Shown here: positions 1 to 9,085 of the stretch, piece by piece | Layout: every line of letters begins with the position of its first letter | Numbering within the stretch: position 1 is the stretch's first letter | From: Candidatus Poribacteria bacterium | GTDB taxonomy: Bacteria > Poribacteria > WGA-4E > WGA-3G | Assembly: GCA_003635315.1 (NCBI GenBank) | Contig: PYJD01000028.1 | Coordinates: 1-56,747, forward strand | DNA: 56,747 nt | Direction: 5' to 3' | Translations under genes and position numbers: made by a program | The notes under the pieces: model-generated | The model's input: only the letters and a program-made list of their open reading frames with translations | What the model was told of the DNA's origin: nothing | Database searches by the model: none

Positions 1-2
1 GG

Positions 3-569
3 TTCGCACGCACAAAACACCTTATGAAACCTTTTATGGAATGTGGCATTGAGTTTGTAATACGGGTTTGTAAAAACAGTTGTTTCTACGACAATGGACA
101 ACGCATCAAGCTGGAAACGCTCCAACAAACCGGAACTTATCCGAATATACTTTATCACAGTACAGAGAAACTCAGGTTGAACCTTTATGTTTTCAAAGAT
201 CCACAACATAAAGAACCGCTTTACCTTGTTTCAAACTGTTTGGTGAATGCCCAACTCTATCTGACCTATAAAAGACGGATGCAGATAGAAGAGAGTTTCC
301 GAGATGTAAAAACGCTTTTTGGATTTCGACATTTGCGTCTAAAACGCAATGAACAAGCACGCATTGCACTGTTATGGTTTATCGGATGTGTAAGTTATGG
401 TATCTGTTTCCTCCATTTTGAGAAAGCTGCGGATAAATGGGCAAAAAGCTATAATACAAGTAAAACAAAATCGTATTCTATTATCTATGTGATAAAACGG
501 GTGCTTGAAAATACTTGGGAACCCGGTATCTTTCTTGATCCGTTTTTTCAGATTTGTGATGGTATCTAA
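3..569 (+). CDS. IS4-superfamily transposase, 5'-truncated by the window edge
   Basis: This is the C-terminal part of a DDE transposase, the enzyme that excises and inserts an insertion sequence. The reading frame is open to base 3, so the internal ATG at 24 is not the true start; the N-terminal catalytic Asp residues lie outside the window. The IS4 signature Y-(2)-R-(3)-E-(6)-K is intact in YKRRMQIEESFRDVK (bases about 267-311) and supplies the catalytic Glu. After the motif comes the usual hydrophobic helix (WFIGCVSYGICFL). The element probably ends shortly after the stop, because an unrelated aminotransferase gene stub follows. Its sequence differs clearly from the transposase at the other window end, so two separate IS lineages are involved. 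Confidence 0.85.
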   Translation, partial: FARTKHLMKPFMECGIEFVIRVCKNSCFYDNGQRIKLETLQQTGTYPNILYHSTEKLRLNLYVFKDPQHKEPLYLVSNCLVNAQLYLTYKRRMQIEESFRDVKTLFGFRHLRLKRNEQARIALLWFIGCVSYGICFLHFEKAADKWAKSYNTSKTKSYSIIYVIKRVLENTWEPGIFLDPFFQICDGI

Positions 570-661
570 TCAAATACATATTAGTTGAGTTATTCATTTC
601 CTCTCATAACACAACAAAAATCTCATTTAATATTCATAGGCAAAAACTGGGGGTAAATCAG

Positions 662-783
662 GAACATGTATATCATAATGAGGTATGCAGTTTCGGTCAT
701 GCAATGTTTTTGGGTGATACCGATGACATGCAACTTATCTTAGATGCATTTCAAAAGATTCGGTCGAATGTAGATGAGTTATA
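662..783 (+). pseudogene. 3' stub of a DegT/DnrJ/EryC1-type aminotransferase gene
   Basis: A frame starting near 641 and ending at the TAG at 781-783 reads ...EHVYHNEVCSFGH, then AMFLGDTDDMQLILDAF, then QKIRSNVDEL. This resembles the C-terminal end of DegT/DnrJ/EryC1/StrS PLP-dependent sugar aminotransferases (the GHAMFLG and AFxKIxxNxxEL pattern is recalled from that family). Only about 40-50 codons remain and no start lies nearby. The simplest reading is that insertion of the IS element on the left replaced the 5' part. The frame stays open leftwards to about 570 but the residues there no longer look like the family. The family call rests on a short match and is moderate. Confidence 0.5.
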
Positions 784-862
784 GTGAAAGAACAGTAATT
801 CTTAGACCATTTCTATTAATTTTCCCCTCATTACCTATTGTTAGAAATGATGCTTAATGATG

Positions 863-881
863 CACAAACTAACAGTTTATG
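863..881. repeat. dispersed palindrome, CACAAACT-type copy 1
   Basis: CACAAACT, a 3-nt spacer, then AGTTTATG form a short imperfect hairpin followed by CTACAAA. Related copies lie at 11132-11150 and 14045-14065, all intergenic. It belongs to a small dispersed repeat family. Confidence 0.5.
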
Positions 882-915
882 CTACAAAGAGAGACATTAT
901 ATATCAGAAATGGTA

Positions 916-3294
916 TTACTTAATCTTCAATGGAATATCTAATGTTTCAGGTAAAAGACACATAGTCTCATTACAAGCTTGGTAGTTGAGTTTTAGTAGA
1001 AGCTGGTCGTTTTTCTTCAGTGTTATATTCTCTTTCGGTCTTATCTTTACAGTAAAGGTCGTCATTCCTTCATATACATTTAGTCTATCAGGACTAAACT
1101 CAAATTTTACAGATTTGCCTTTAGGATAATTTTCTTCATAGATTGAAATCGACGAATCGTCTGGTACTGAAATTGTAGTAGGTATTAGATTTTCTTGACC
1201 AGTTGGGTTGGCATTTATGTGCCATCCATCTTTTATAGTTATCCTAATTTCGGCATAGATTACACTACTATTGGAAATTGTTAAGATATTAGCATGTGCA
1301 GTTACAATAGGTTGTGTGGACGGTTTTGTGTCTGAATCCTTTACAGGTAAATTCTCAACATCTTGCGAATCTAAGTAAGCATTTAGCGAATATAGCATAT
1401 GCATAAATGAGGAAGGTGTCTCGTCCATAGCTTGTGCAAAACTCCGTAGGGTTTTTTCAGCATATTCTCGGTAATCCACCTCTATGTTTTTCATTGGTAA
1501 ACGGTTGATTTTTTCTTGAAGAATCAAGAGCGTGTTTACTGCGACAGCATTTCCCGATGGAATTGCTGAATCGTGCGGTTTTTTCGTGCGGACAATCAAT
1601 TGTTTATCATCTGCTTTCGTATAAAAGAATCCACCATTCATATCATCCCAAAAGAGCTCGATCATCTTCTGAGTAAGTTCTTGGGCAGCTATCAACCACT
1701 TCTCTTCTCCACTGGCTTCATGCAACGTTAGTAAACCTTGAATAAAAAAAGCATAATCATCAAGATATCCATCAAATTTCGCTACGTTAGAAGTAGACAA
1801 GTGCCATAATTCTCCATCTGGTTTCGTTAAGGAATCAAGTATAAACTGGGCAGCTTCTGATGCTGCGGTATAATACTGTTCATCTTCTAAGACTTGATAT
1901 CCGTATGCAAGAGCATCAATCATGAGTCCATTCCAATTCACGAGAATCTTTGTATCTAAGAGTGGACGTTCGCGTTCATTACGTGCATCTAATAACTTCT
2001 CTTTTGAAGAACGTAACGTTAGTATAGACGTTTCTGATTTATGCGTATTAGGCACGTATAATACATTCTTCCCTTCAAAATTAGTTCCTTTGTCAATGCC
2101 ATAAATCGAATTGAACTTTTTGACATCCTTCTTATCAAGAACGTCTTTTATCTCATCTTCTGTCCATACATAGTATTTCCCTTCCTCTGCATCGGTTTCT
2201 GCATCGATTGCAGAATAAAAGCCACCATCTGGATGGGTCATTTCTCGTTGAATAAAAGTGAATATCTCTTCTGCAATACGTCTATATAAAGGTTTCTTCG
2301 TGATATGATAGGTTTGAAGATATAACTTAGCTAACAGTGCATTGTCATATAGCATTTTCTCAAAATGGGGAACAAGCCATTTTGCGTCAACAGAATATCT
2401 GTGAAATCCTCCACCAATTTGGTCATAGATACCCCCATAAGCCATCATGTCTAAGGTATGGGTTATCATCTGCAATAGAGAATCATCCTCTGAGGATGGT
2501 TTGTCAAATTTTGTCTGTCTTTCGTATTCTCTCAAGAGGAATTCCAGGTTCGAAGGACTTGGGAATTTAGGGGCAGTACTGAAACCACCATAAGCTTTGT
2601 CATATTTTGACTTAAGGAATTCAACGGCATCTGTTATCAATGATCGGTCAATGGGGTTCTCAATAAGGGTTGTAAATCCTTTATTTGTTGCAACTTCAAT
2701 AAATTGTGTTATCTTGTTCGCAGATTCAATTACTTCAGCTTCTCTTGTCTTCCATGCGTCATTCACCGCTTCAAGAATCGTGGGGAATCCAGGTCTATGC
2801 GGTTGGTCTGTTGGAGGAAAATAGGTTCCAGCATAGAATGGTTTTAAGTCAGGTGTTAAAAAAACAGAATTTGGCCATCCCCCGTGTTGTATCAACAACT
2901 GTGTTGCTGTCATATAGATTTCGTCAAGATCTGGTCGTTCTTCACGATCAATTTTGATATTGATAAAGTTCTCATTCATCTCTTTAGCGATATCTGGATT
3001 GGAGAAAACCTTACGTTCCATTACATGACACCAGTAACATGTAGAGTATCCAACAGAAAGGAATATAGGTTTGTTCTCTTTTTTCGCCCGGGATAAGGCT
3101 TCATCTCCCCATGGATACCAATCTACAGGATTATGTGCATGAAGTAATAGGTATAGACTTGTTTCATTGATGAGACGATTCGTCCATTTCCATGTACCAT
3201 CAGGATTCTTCAGAGTAGCTTCATCTGCAGCTGATATCCATATCGGATTTATCAGAATTAATGATATGATAATTACTTGTAATATACTTTTCAT
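916..3294 (-). CDS. exported YyaL/DUF255 thioredoxin-like protein fused to a DsbD-alpha-like domain
   Basis: This 792-residue protein starts with a signal-peptide-like stretch (residues 1-22, ending ISAA). From about 38 it matches the YyaL/spermatogenesis-associated protein 20 (DUF255) family: [16 protein letters not shown], then a thioredoxin-like CYWCHVM site (C86, C89) and the HGGWP motif. An alpha/alpha barrel-like region follows to about 650. The last ~110 residues are extra. They read as an immunoglobulin-like DsbD N-terminal (alpha) domain, ending [13 protein letters not shown] with C774 and C779, much like the redox Cys pair of E. coli DsbD-alpha. I infer a periplasmic thiol-redox role. 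The fusion may let reducing equivalents pass between the two Cys pairs inside one chain. It stands alone on the minus strand. Confidence 0.85.
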   Translation of the reverse strand: MKSILQVIIISLILINPIWISAADEATLKNPDGTWKWTNRLINETSLYLLLHAHNPVDWYPWGDEALSRAKKENKPIFLSVGYSTCYWCHVMERKVFSNPDIAKEMNENFINIKIDREERPDLDEIYMTATQLLIQHGGWPNSVFLTPDLKPFYAGTYFPPTDQPHRPGFPTILEAVNDAWKTREAEVIESANKITQFIEVATNKGFTTLIENPIDRSLITDAVEFLKSKYDKAYGGFSTAPKFPSPSNLEFLLREYERQTKFDKPSSEDDSLLQMITHTLDMMAYGGIYDQIGGGFHRYSVDAKWLVPHFEKMLYDNALLAKLYLQTYHITKKPLYRRIAEEIFTFIQREMTHPDGGFYSAIDAETDAEEGKYYVWTEDEIKDVLDKKDVKKFNSIYGIDKGTNFEGKNVLYVPNTHKSETSILTLRSSKEKLLDARNERERPLLDTKILVNWNGLMIDALAYGYQVLEDEQYYTAASEAAQFILDSLTKPDGELWHLSTSNVAKFDGYLDDYAFFIQGLLTLHEASGEEKWLIAAQELTQKMIELFWDDMNGGFFYTKADDKQLIVRTKKPHDSAIPSGNAVAVNTLLILQEKINRLPMKNIEVDYREYAEKTLRSFAQAMDETPSSFMHMLYSLNAYLDSQDVENLPVKDSDTKPSTQPIVTAHANILTISNSSVIYAEIRITIKDGWHINANPTGQENLIPTTISVPDDSSISIYEENYPKGKSVKFEFSPDRLNVYEGMTTFTVKIRPKENITLKKNDQLLLKLNYQACNETMCLLPETLDIPLKIK

Positions 3295-3360
3295 AGTGAT
3301 GAACCCTTATTTTTTTGGGAGAGAAAACTTGTATAAAAAAGCCTCTATTTTATTGGCTTT

Positions 3361-3747
3361 TCAATTATCACATATGTAATAATTATTATTCATTATGTTA
3401 AAAATGTTACACTTTTTGACACATTGTGTGTCATTAGTAAAACGGCTGTCCGCCCTGTCACAGTCTGCGTTTATCGGTGTTTTTTTTACAATAGTAAAAT
3501 TTCTTAAATTGTGGTTTCTGTGTCGTTCTTCTTTTTTCTTTTTTATATTTTTTGGGGGAATATCCGATACAGACATTTGTAATACATTTTCTAATAGATG
3601 ATGTCTCATTATTGTATGATGATCATTTAGGGTGTATCCTATTAGATGGCAACTCAGCAAATCCTTCATGTACCATTTTTTGTCAGAAATGGTATAGGTG
3701 ATACTGTTGTTGTTTTTAAGATTATTTTTAATGTATTGGATAGTCAT
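3361..3747 (-). CDS. possible hypothetical protein, doubtful
   Basis: This is a 128-codon frame of biased composition, rich in Asn, Lys and His and with several Cys. I see no domain, signal peptide or membrane helix. A weak ribosome site (AGGAAAC) lies about 8 nt before the ATG, which is the only support. It sits between yyaL and a repeat-rich region and may well be a chance frame in AT-rich DNA. Confidence 0.2.
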   Translation of the reverse strand: MTIQYIKNNLKNNNSITYTISDKKWYMKDLLSCHLIGYTLNDHHTIMRHHLLENVLQMSVSDIPPKNIKKKKEERHRNHNLRNFTIVKKTPINADCDRADSRFTNDTQCVKKCNIFNIMNNNYYICDN

Positions 3748-3767
3748 TAGTAAGTTTCCTGTCTTTT

Positions 3768-3793
3768 AAAAAGTTACGAAATCGTAACTTTTT
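3768..3793. terminator. terminator-like hairpin, possibly bidirectional
   Basis: A perfect 12-bp stem (AAAAAGTTACGA paired with TCGTAACTTTTT) encloses a 2-nt centre. A T run follows on the plus strand, and the A-rich arm gives a T run on the minus strand. It lies where no strong gene ends, so what it terminates is unclear. Confidence 0.4.
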
Positions 3794-4709
3794 TCTGTCA
3801 CCCCAATTTTAGTATAGTCGCTGTTAGGTCTGTCCCCATCTATGTTTACAGCCAATTTACGTTTTTTTGTAAAAAAATAAAAAAAGTTCACTTGGTGGAT
3901 TCCTTCGTAATACATATCTTATAAGTTCCAACAATTAAGGACTATCATTTCGGTGTTTTTATTTATCATTTTGTGAGATATACTGTATTTCGGTTGTATG
4001 TATATGGGTTGACCTGATAGTTTTCCTTTAGTTCGTAATAACAAATAGTATTTTCACAACACATTTTTTTAAACACCATGTTTTAAAATGTCCTAAAGTC
4101 AGTACCAGAAAGGGTTTATAGATATTCCTGAAAAACGCAATAATTATATTTAATTTTTTTATATTTTATGCTCTGTACCTGTTATAAGTGGTGTAAAACC
4201 TTATCTGGTATAGGTTTGTAGACATCTGAGATTTTATTTTCAATTCACAACTGTTGTGAAAGTTTCACAACAACTTTTTAAGTGGAGTTTTATTGTAATA
4301 TATATAGTAACATAATAAAAATCATGGGTCAAGGAAAAAGTTATATTCTGTGATACTAATTTAAACTTATTTACATTTGTTATTGATGTAAGATTATATT
4401 ATTTGATATAGTTAGTTGTGTTATGGTTAAGTTCTCTTCAATTATTTTTTAGGTTGTTATGTATTTGTTGTATTACTTTGGGTTTTAATTCATTTTTTAA
4501 AGATGAAATGTATGGAGATGTCTATCATTTATGGCATGCTGCGGGGTTGAATCGAAGGTTTTTTGTCTGAATCGCGGATTACGCGGATTTCACGGAAAAG
4601 AGGGATTGGTAACATTCAATATTTTTTACTAACCAACAAACATCTATGGCATATAAGAAATTCATCTTAAACTGAATGCCATTCCGTGTAATCAGATATA
4701 AGCTTAATG

Positions 4710-4783
4710 CACCTTTCGCCCCTACGGGGCTTGTTATACTGGGAATCCACGTTTTCTACACACCTTTCGCCCCTACGGGGCTT
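4710..4783. repeat. two direct copies of a CACCTTTCGCCCC-TAC-GGGG repeat
   Basis: Two near-identical 23-bp copies lie at 4710-4732 and 4761-4783, each holding the hairpin GCCCC-TAC-GGGGC followed by TT. The spacing is 51 bp. With only two copies and a non-repeated AT-rich spacer, this is a dispersed hairpin repeat, not a CRISPR array. Confidence 0.6.
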
Positions 4784-4794
4784 TGATATTGACA

Positions 4795-5107
4795 CCCATG
4801 GTTCTGTTACAAACCGAACCTACCATTTATGGGAATCGACTAAATTGATACCTATGGTTCTGTTACAAACCGAACCATAGGTATCAATTTAGTGATTACA
4901 TGTCCTCGTAGGTTTGGTCGAATCGAAGGGAAAACAAACATTTCCAGGATACAAAAGCGTCTCATGTCCAAATCAACGCCGAATCCGCGTATGGAATTCG
5001 TCGGGTTTCGTTCCTCTACCCGACCTACAAGAGGGTAGAAATCACCCAAATATGATTGGGAAATCCTTAAATTGACGCCTATGGTTCTGTTACAAACCGA
5101 ACCTACC
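4795..5107. repeat. cluster of three CCTATGGTTC...ACCGAACC repeats, one a 22-bp perfect inverted repeat
   Basis: Units at about 4795-4825, 4851-4876 and 5078-5107 share CCTATGGTTCTGTT-A-CAAACCGAACC (CCC- in the first). Around the second unit, bases 4839-4860 and 4872-4893 are perfect reverse complements over 22 bp with an 11-nt loop (TGTTACAAACC). The same family recurs at 14091-14239 with GGTTCC in place of GTTAC, and once in reverse near 54902. They resemble REP/MITE-type intergenic elements. Confidence 0.6.
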
Positions 5108-5176
5108 GGGTTTGTTGGATGATGTTTATCTGGCATAATATTTCTTAGAAATGGCATAATATAAATTCTAAATGAA

Positions 5177-6283
5177 TTATTGAACAAGGGCTTGTTCAGC
5201 AATTGTTCTACCACGATCTGTTAGGGTGAGTTGCGTATCATCCTGAGAAACACATCTGTTATTTAGAGCATATCTGACTACCTTTGATGCAAATGATGGT
5301 TCCCATTGTAGATGTTCATGTAAATGTGCAATTTCTGATTCGTTTACTGCTTCTGGCAAACCTTCATGGTTTAGTAGGTGAATGACAAGCATTGTCTGTG
5401 CAAACTCCCATTTTTGGCGTAAATGTCTACGTGAAATTGATAAGAGTCCACGTTTAGGAACGAGTAGAAAAACCGAGACAAAAGCAAGGAAGGTTACTGA
5501 GGCTATTGTCCCAGCAATAGATACATCAAATTGATATGCAAGTAAATACCCAACGACAGCATTGATACTGCCAATTATTGCACTCAGAACTAACATACGT
5601 GTAAGATTATCTGTCATGAGGTACGCTGTTGCAGCAGGTCCAGCAATGAGGGCAACAACCAAAATTGACCCTACCGCATCAAATGCCCCTACCGTTGTAA
5701 TAGATACCAATGTCATTAGTCCATAGTGAATGAGTGCTGGGGTAAAACCTAATGTTGCAGCCAAACCGATATCAAAAGTTATCAACTTTAGTTCTTTGTA
5801 GAATAATGAAATAAATACAAGATTCAGTATAAGAATCACACCCATAACAATTAATGCTGACGGACCTAAATCGATACCTAAGACTGTTAACCTATTGAGT
5901 GGGGCATAAGCAAGTTCTCCAAGCAAGACTGCATCCATATCAAGATGAACGTTTCGTGTATATCTTGATATGAGTATTACTCCAACACTGAATAGGGCAG
6001 GGAATGTTAACCCGATTGCAGCATCCTCTTTTATCAGTTCAGTTTTCTGTAATAATTCTACCAATACAACTGTTAATACGCCTGTTCCTGCAGCTGCAAT
6101 TATAAGGAGTGGAGAAGAAAGGGTATGTGTGAAGAAAAAGGCAATTACAATTCCCGGTAGAATTGCATGACTTATTGCATCGCTCATCAATGTCATCCTA
6201 CGTAAGACTAAGAATACGCCAGGTATAGCACATGCAGAGGATGTTACAATTGCAATGAATAGGATTTCAATATGAACTTGCAT
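5177..6283 (-). CDS. TroD/MntD-type metal ABC permease with C-terminal winged-helix domain
   Basis: This is a 368-residue membrane permease of the ABC-3 (Zn/Mn) family. Residues 1-280 carry about eight or nine hydrophobic helices, with the family pattern LRRMTLMSDAISHAILPGI near residues 27-45. The last ~85 residues (SRRHLRQKWEFAQTMLVIHLL to the end) are a soluble winged-helix-like tail of DtxR type, seen in TroD of Treponema-like systems; the total length also matches that type. It is the last gene of the metal operon, 5 bp after the partner permease. It should form a heterodimeric channel with that partner and be powered by the ATPase encoded upstream. The tail may sense metal, but this is not shown by the sequence. 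Confidence 0.85.
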   Translation of the reverse strand: MQVHIEILFIAIVTSSACAIPGVFLVLRRMTLMSDAISHAILPGIVIAFFFTHTLSSPLLIIAAAGTGVLTVVLVELLQKTELIKEDAAIGLTFPALFSVGVILISRYTRNVHLDMDAVLLGELAYAPLNRLTVLGIDLGPSALIVMGVILILNLVFISLFYKELKLITFDIGLAATLGFTPALIHYGLMTLVSITTVGAFDAVGSILVVALIAGPAATAYLMTDNLTRMLVLSAIIGSINAVVGYLLAYQFDVSIAGTIASVTFLAFVSVFLLVPKRGLLSISRRHLRQKWEFAQTMLVIHLLNHEGLPEAVNESEIAHLHEHLQWEPSFASKVVRYALNNRCVSQDDTQLTLTDRGRTIAEQALVQ

Positions 6284-6288
6284 CGGTA

Positions 6289-7233
6289 TTAATCACTTTT
6301 CTGTTGGTGTTGTTCAAACAGTTGGTTTGAACCCATACCTATGTTTCGTCTGTTCCGTCGATGTCGAGAACTATTCCAAACTAATCCACGGTTAGGAGCA
6401 AGTGTTATAGATATGATGACAAATAGTGTTGCACAGAGAATTATTGTAGGTCCAGTTGGAATATGTGCAGCAGTGCTGCTGATGATGGTTCCAATTACAC
6501 CAGATAAAGCACCGAATATAGCTGCGAGGATGACCATTAGACTGAACCGATCTGTCCATTGTCGCGCTGCTACAGCAGGGGCGACGATCATGGCACTCAT
6601 GAGGACAGCACCGACTGCCTGCAATCCGATGACAATCGCAATTACCAGAAGGCTGGTTAACAATACATCCAGTGTTCTGATCGGTAAACCGATGGATGCA
6701 GCGAATCCTTCATCAAAAATCAGTAGTTTAAGTTCTTTCCAAAATATCAGCATAATTATTAGGACAATTCCGCCAAGTATTCCAATGGTTATCACATCCC
6801 ATTTTAGTATTGTTGCAGCTTGTCCAAAAAGGAATGTATCCAAACCTGCTTGATTCGCGTTACCCGTTCGTTGAATGAGTGTATGTAGGACTAATCCAAA
6901 ACCGAAGAATGTTGAGAGGATTAGTGCGAGGGCACTATCATATTTGATTCGGGTTAGTCTGACAATAGCCATAATTATAACCGTTCCTACCCATCCCGCA
7001 ATTGCTGCGCCAAGAATAAGTAATAAGTGGATCTTAGTTCCAGTAAGTAGGAATGCAATTGCGATTCCGGGGAGGGCAGCATGAGAGATAGCATCGCCCA
7101 TCAAACTTTGACGACGTAACACTGCATACGTACCGAGTGCTCCGCTGACAGTTCCAAGAAATGCAGCACCCGATGCAACTATGAGGAGTGTATAGTCAAA
7201 ATAGTTAAGAAGGTTATTAATATAAATTAGCAC
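6289..7233 (-). CDS. TroC/MntB-type metal ABC permease
   Basis: This 314-residue integral membrane protein has the ABC-3 family layout of about eight to nine helices. LRRQSLMGDAISHAALPGI near the N-terminus aligns with the same stretch in the downstream permease. It lacks the winged-helix tail of its partner and ends in a short basic Arg-rich segment. It lies 74 bp after the ATPase gene and 5 bp before the second permease, so the pair is co-translated. The role is the membrane path for Mn2+, Zn2+ or Fe2+ import. The substrate is best judged from the binding protein and regulator. Confidence 0.85.
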   Translation of the reverse strand: MLIYINNLLNYFDYTLLIVASGAAFLGTVSGALGTYAVLRRQSLMGDAISHAALPGIAIAFLLTGTKIHLLLILGAAIAGWVGTVIIMAIVRLTRIKYDSALALILSTFFGFGLVLHTLIQRTGNANQAGLDTFLFGQAATILKWDVITIGILGGIVLIIMLIFWKELKLLIFDEGFAASIGLPIRTLDVLLTSLLVIAIVIGLQAVGAVLMSAMIVAPAVAARQWTDRFSLMVILAAIFGALSGVIGTIISSTAAHIPTGPTIILCATLFVIISITLAPNRGLVWNSSRHRRNRRNIGMGSNQLFEQHQQKSD

Positions 7234-7307
7234 TAAGATTATCTTCCAATTTGGTGGAAATAGGTTGGTTGTAAAAACTATAGAATTCTTCCGATAAAGT
7301 AGGGATA

Positions 7308-8051
7308 TTATCGGTTTTTCATGAAGGCGATTCGTCCACCGTAGGCTTCTCTAAGATTCTCGGAAGTGAACGTATCTTGAACAGGACCACTTGCAATTCG
7401 GCGAATATTTAATAGAGTTACCCAATCAAAATAGTCTGTTACAGTCTGAAGGTCATGATGAACGACGACGACAGTTTTCCCATTTTCACGTAGTTCCTGC
7501 AATATAGCTACAATAGCTCTTTCAGTTGTTGCATCAACCCCTTGAAAGGGTTCGTCCATTAGGTAGATGTTAGAATCTTGAACAAGGGCGCGGGCAAGAA
7601 ACACTCTTTGTTGTTGTCCACCTGAGAGATGGCTAATCTGTCGGTGTCTGTATTTCTCCATGCCAACTTTTTCTAATGCATTCATCGCCAATTCTCGATC
7701 ATCCTTACTTGGACGTCGTATCCATCCAAGTGCCCCATAACGACCCATCATGACGACATCCAGTACATTAGTAGGAAAATCCCAATCTACACTTCCACGT
7801 TGAGGTACGTAACCCACAATTTTTCTTTGAACTTCATAGGGTTTATCGTGGATAAGTACTTTACCTGATGCTGTTCTTACTAATCCTAATATCGCTTTTA
7901 TTAGAGTAGTTTTCCCTGCTCCATTGGGACCAACAATAGCTAATAAAACACCTGGGGGTACATCAAGATCTATGTCCCATAAAACGGGTGTTTCATGGTA
8001 TGCGACTGTTAAATCCATTACAGAAATAGCATTTGTTTGGGGAGGTTGCAA
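7308..8051 (-). CDS. TroB/MntA-type metal ABC transporter ATPase
   Basis: This 247-residue nucleotide-binding subunit has Walker A GPNGAGKTT (41-49), signature LSGGQ (142-146) and Walker B IYLMDEP (162-168), followed by the H-loop HHDL. The YVPQRGSVDWDFP block is typical of Zn/Mn importers of the ABC-3 class. It begins 2 bp after the binding-protein gene, which suggests translational coupling. ATP hydrolysis here drives metal uptake through the two permeases encoded next. Confidence 0.9.
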   Translation of the reverse strand: MQPPQTNAISVMDLTVAYHETPVLWDIDLDVPPGVLLAIVGPNGAGKTTLIKAILGLVRTASGKVLIHDKPYEVQRKIVGYVPQRGSVDWDFPTNVLDVVMMGRYGALGWIRRPSKDDRELAMNALEKVGMEKYRHRQISHLSGGQQQRVFLARALVQDSNIYLMDEPFQGVDATTERAIVAILQELRENGKTVVVVHHDLQTVTDYFDWVTLLNIRRIASGPVQDTFTSENLREAYGGRIAFMKNR

Positions 8052-8053
8052 AT

Positions 8054-9079
8054 TTATTGTTCCTTACTGAGACTATCCTCAACGGCAGTTTTTCCAATGA
8101 GTGCTGATACAATTGTATCAATATTATGCTTCACCATACCAATATATGTACCTTCTGGTGTACCCTCATTTCCCATAGCATCAGAGAATAATTCACCACC
8201 GATCTGTACATCAAACCCTTTTGATTTCACTGCTGCTTTGACAGCCTCTAAACTACGTACAGGTACCGAAGATTCCACAAATATGGCTGGAATCTTACGT
8301 TTAGCAATAAATGTTGCTAATTCTTTCACATCAGCGATGCCAGCTTCAGTTACGGTACTCATTCCCTGAAGACCTTGTACCTCGAACCCGTAGGCATTTC
8401 CAAAATAGTTAAATGCATCGTGTGCGGTAACGAGTATGCGTCGATCAGTCGGTACACGTTCAGATTGTGTTTTAACATATTTTTGTAATTCATTAAGTTT
8501 CAATATATACTGATCCGTATTTGCAGCATAAGTTGACTCAGATTCAGGATTATACGCAACCAGAGTGTCTCGAACTACTTCTACTGCTTTTATCCATAAT
8601 GATATATCGAACCAAATATGTGGGTCATATTGACCATCAAATTCAGGGGGAGTAAGTAGTAGGTTTTTATCAACACCTTCTGCAACAGCAACAGATTTAG
8701 TATTTTTAGAGAATCGTTCGAGTATATCACCCATTTTTGATTCAAGATGTAATCCATTATAGAATATGATATTGGCAGAACTAAGTCTTTCGATATCTTT
8801 AGCAGTAGGTTTGTAGAGATGTGGGTCAACACCTGGTCCCATCATCCCAATTACCTCAAGTCTGTCTCCCCCGATATTTTTTACGATATCGGTAATCATT
8901 CCAATTGTTGTTACCACCCGTATTTTCTCGTTCTCTGTAATCTTCTTTTCAATTTTCACATCACATCCGGTCATACTGAAAAGATTAAGGATTAGTAAAC
9001 ACCCTAACAATAAAGGTATATTGAAAATGTTTGAAAGTCGATTATATGTGCTTCGTAAAAAATTGTATTTTAATTGCAT
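8054..9079 (-). CDS. TroA/ZnuA-type metal-binding lipoprotein
   Basis: This 341-residue protein is the periplasmic or membrane-anchored binding subunit of the importer. A hydrophobic N-terminus ends in the lipobox MTGC (C39 is the predicted lipidated Cys). The four metal ligands of the A-1 cluster are visible in TroA order: H87 in GVDPHLY, H154 in DPHIWFD, H220 in TAHDAF and D300 in LFSDAMG. His3-Asp is the TroA-type set, known to accept Zn or Mn; a ZnuA-type His-rich loop is absent. It lies 6 bp after the ferritin-VIT gene. With the Mn-type ligands of the operon's regulator, I infer manganese as the leading candidate. Confidence 0.88.
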   Translation of the reverse strand: MQLKYNFLRSTYNRLSNIFNIPLLLGCLLILNLFSMTGCDVKIEKKITENEKIRVVTTIGMITDIVKNIGGDRLEVIGMMGPGVDPHLYKPTAKDIERLSSANIIFYNGLHLESKMGDILERFSKNTKSVAVAEGVDKNLLLTPPEFDGQYDPHIWFDISLWIKAVEVVRDTLVAYNPESESTYAANTDQYILKLNELQKYVKTQSERVPTDRRILVTAHDAFNYFGNAYGFEVQGLQGMSTVTEAGIADVKELATFIAKRKIPAIFVESSVPVRSLEAVKAAVKSKGFDVQIGGELFSDAMGNEGTPEGTYIGMVKHNIDTIVSALIGKTAVEDSLSKEQ

Positions 9080-9085
9080 GTTAAT

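Larger units (their letters stand above)
3748..5176. other. 1.4-kb gene-free, repeat-bearing intergenic region
   Basis: I find no convincing coding frame. From 3800 to about 4500 the DNA is very AT-rich and shows no clear structure. From 4500 on there are remnants of several repeat families: two copies of a GCCCC-TAC-GGGGC hairpin, three copies of the CCTATGGTTC repeat (one forming a long perfect inverted repeat) and a palindromic TTTCTTAGAAA block near 5140-5152. The 120-codon minus-strand frame at 4852-5214 is made of these repeats and is not a gene. Confidence 0.6.

Noticed and set aside
3395..3601. 68-codon plus-strand ORF
   Set aside because: Phe/Ser-rich chance frame opposite another doubtful frame, without a ribosome site.
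4710..4783. CRISPR-like pair of repeats
   Set aside because: Only two copies and no cas genes anywhere in the window; it fits a dispersed hairpin repeat.
4852..5214. 120-codon minus-strand ORF overlapping the troD end
   Set aside because: Also made of repeat DNA and overlapping a well-supported permease gene.
6341..6853. 170-codon plus-strand ORF opposite the troC gene
   Set aside because: Antisense shadow of a clear membrane permease, with no domain of its own.
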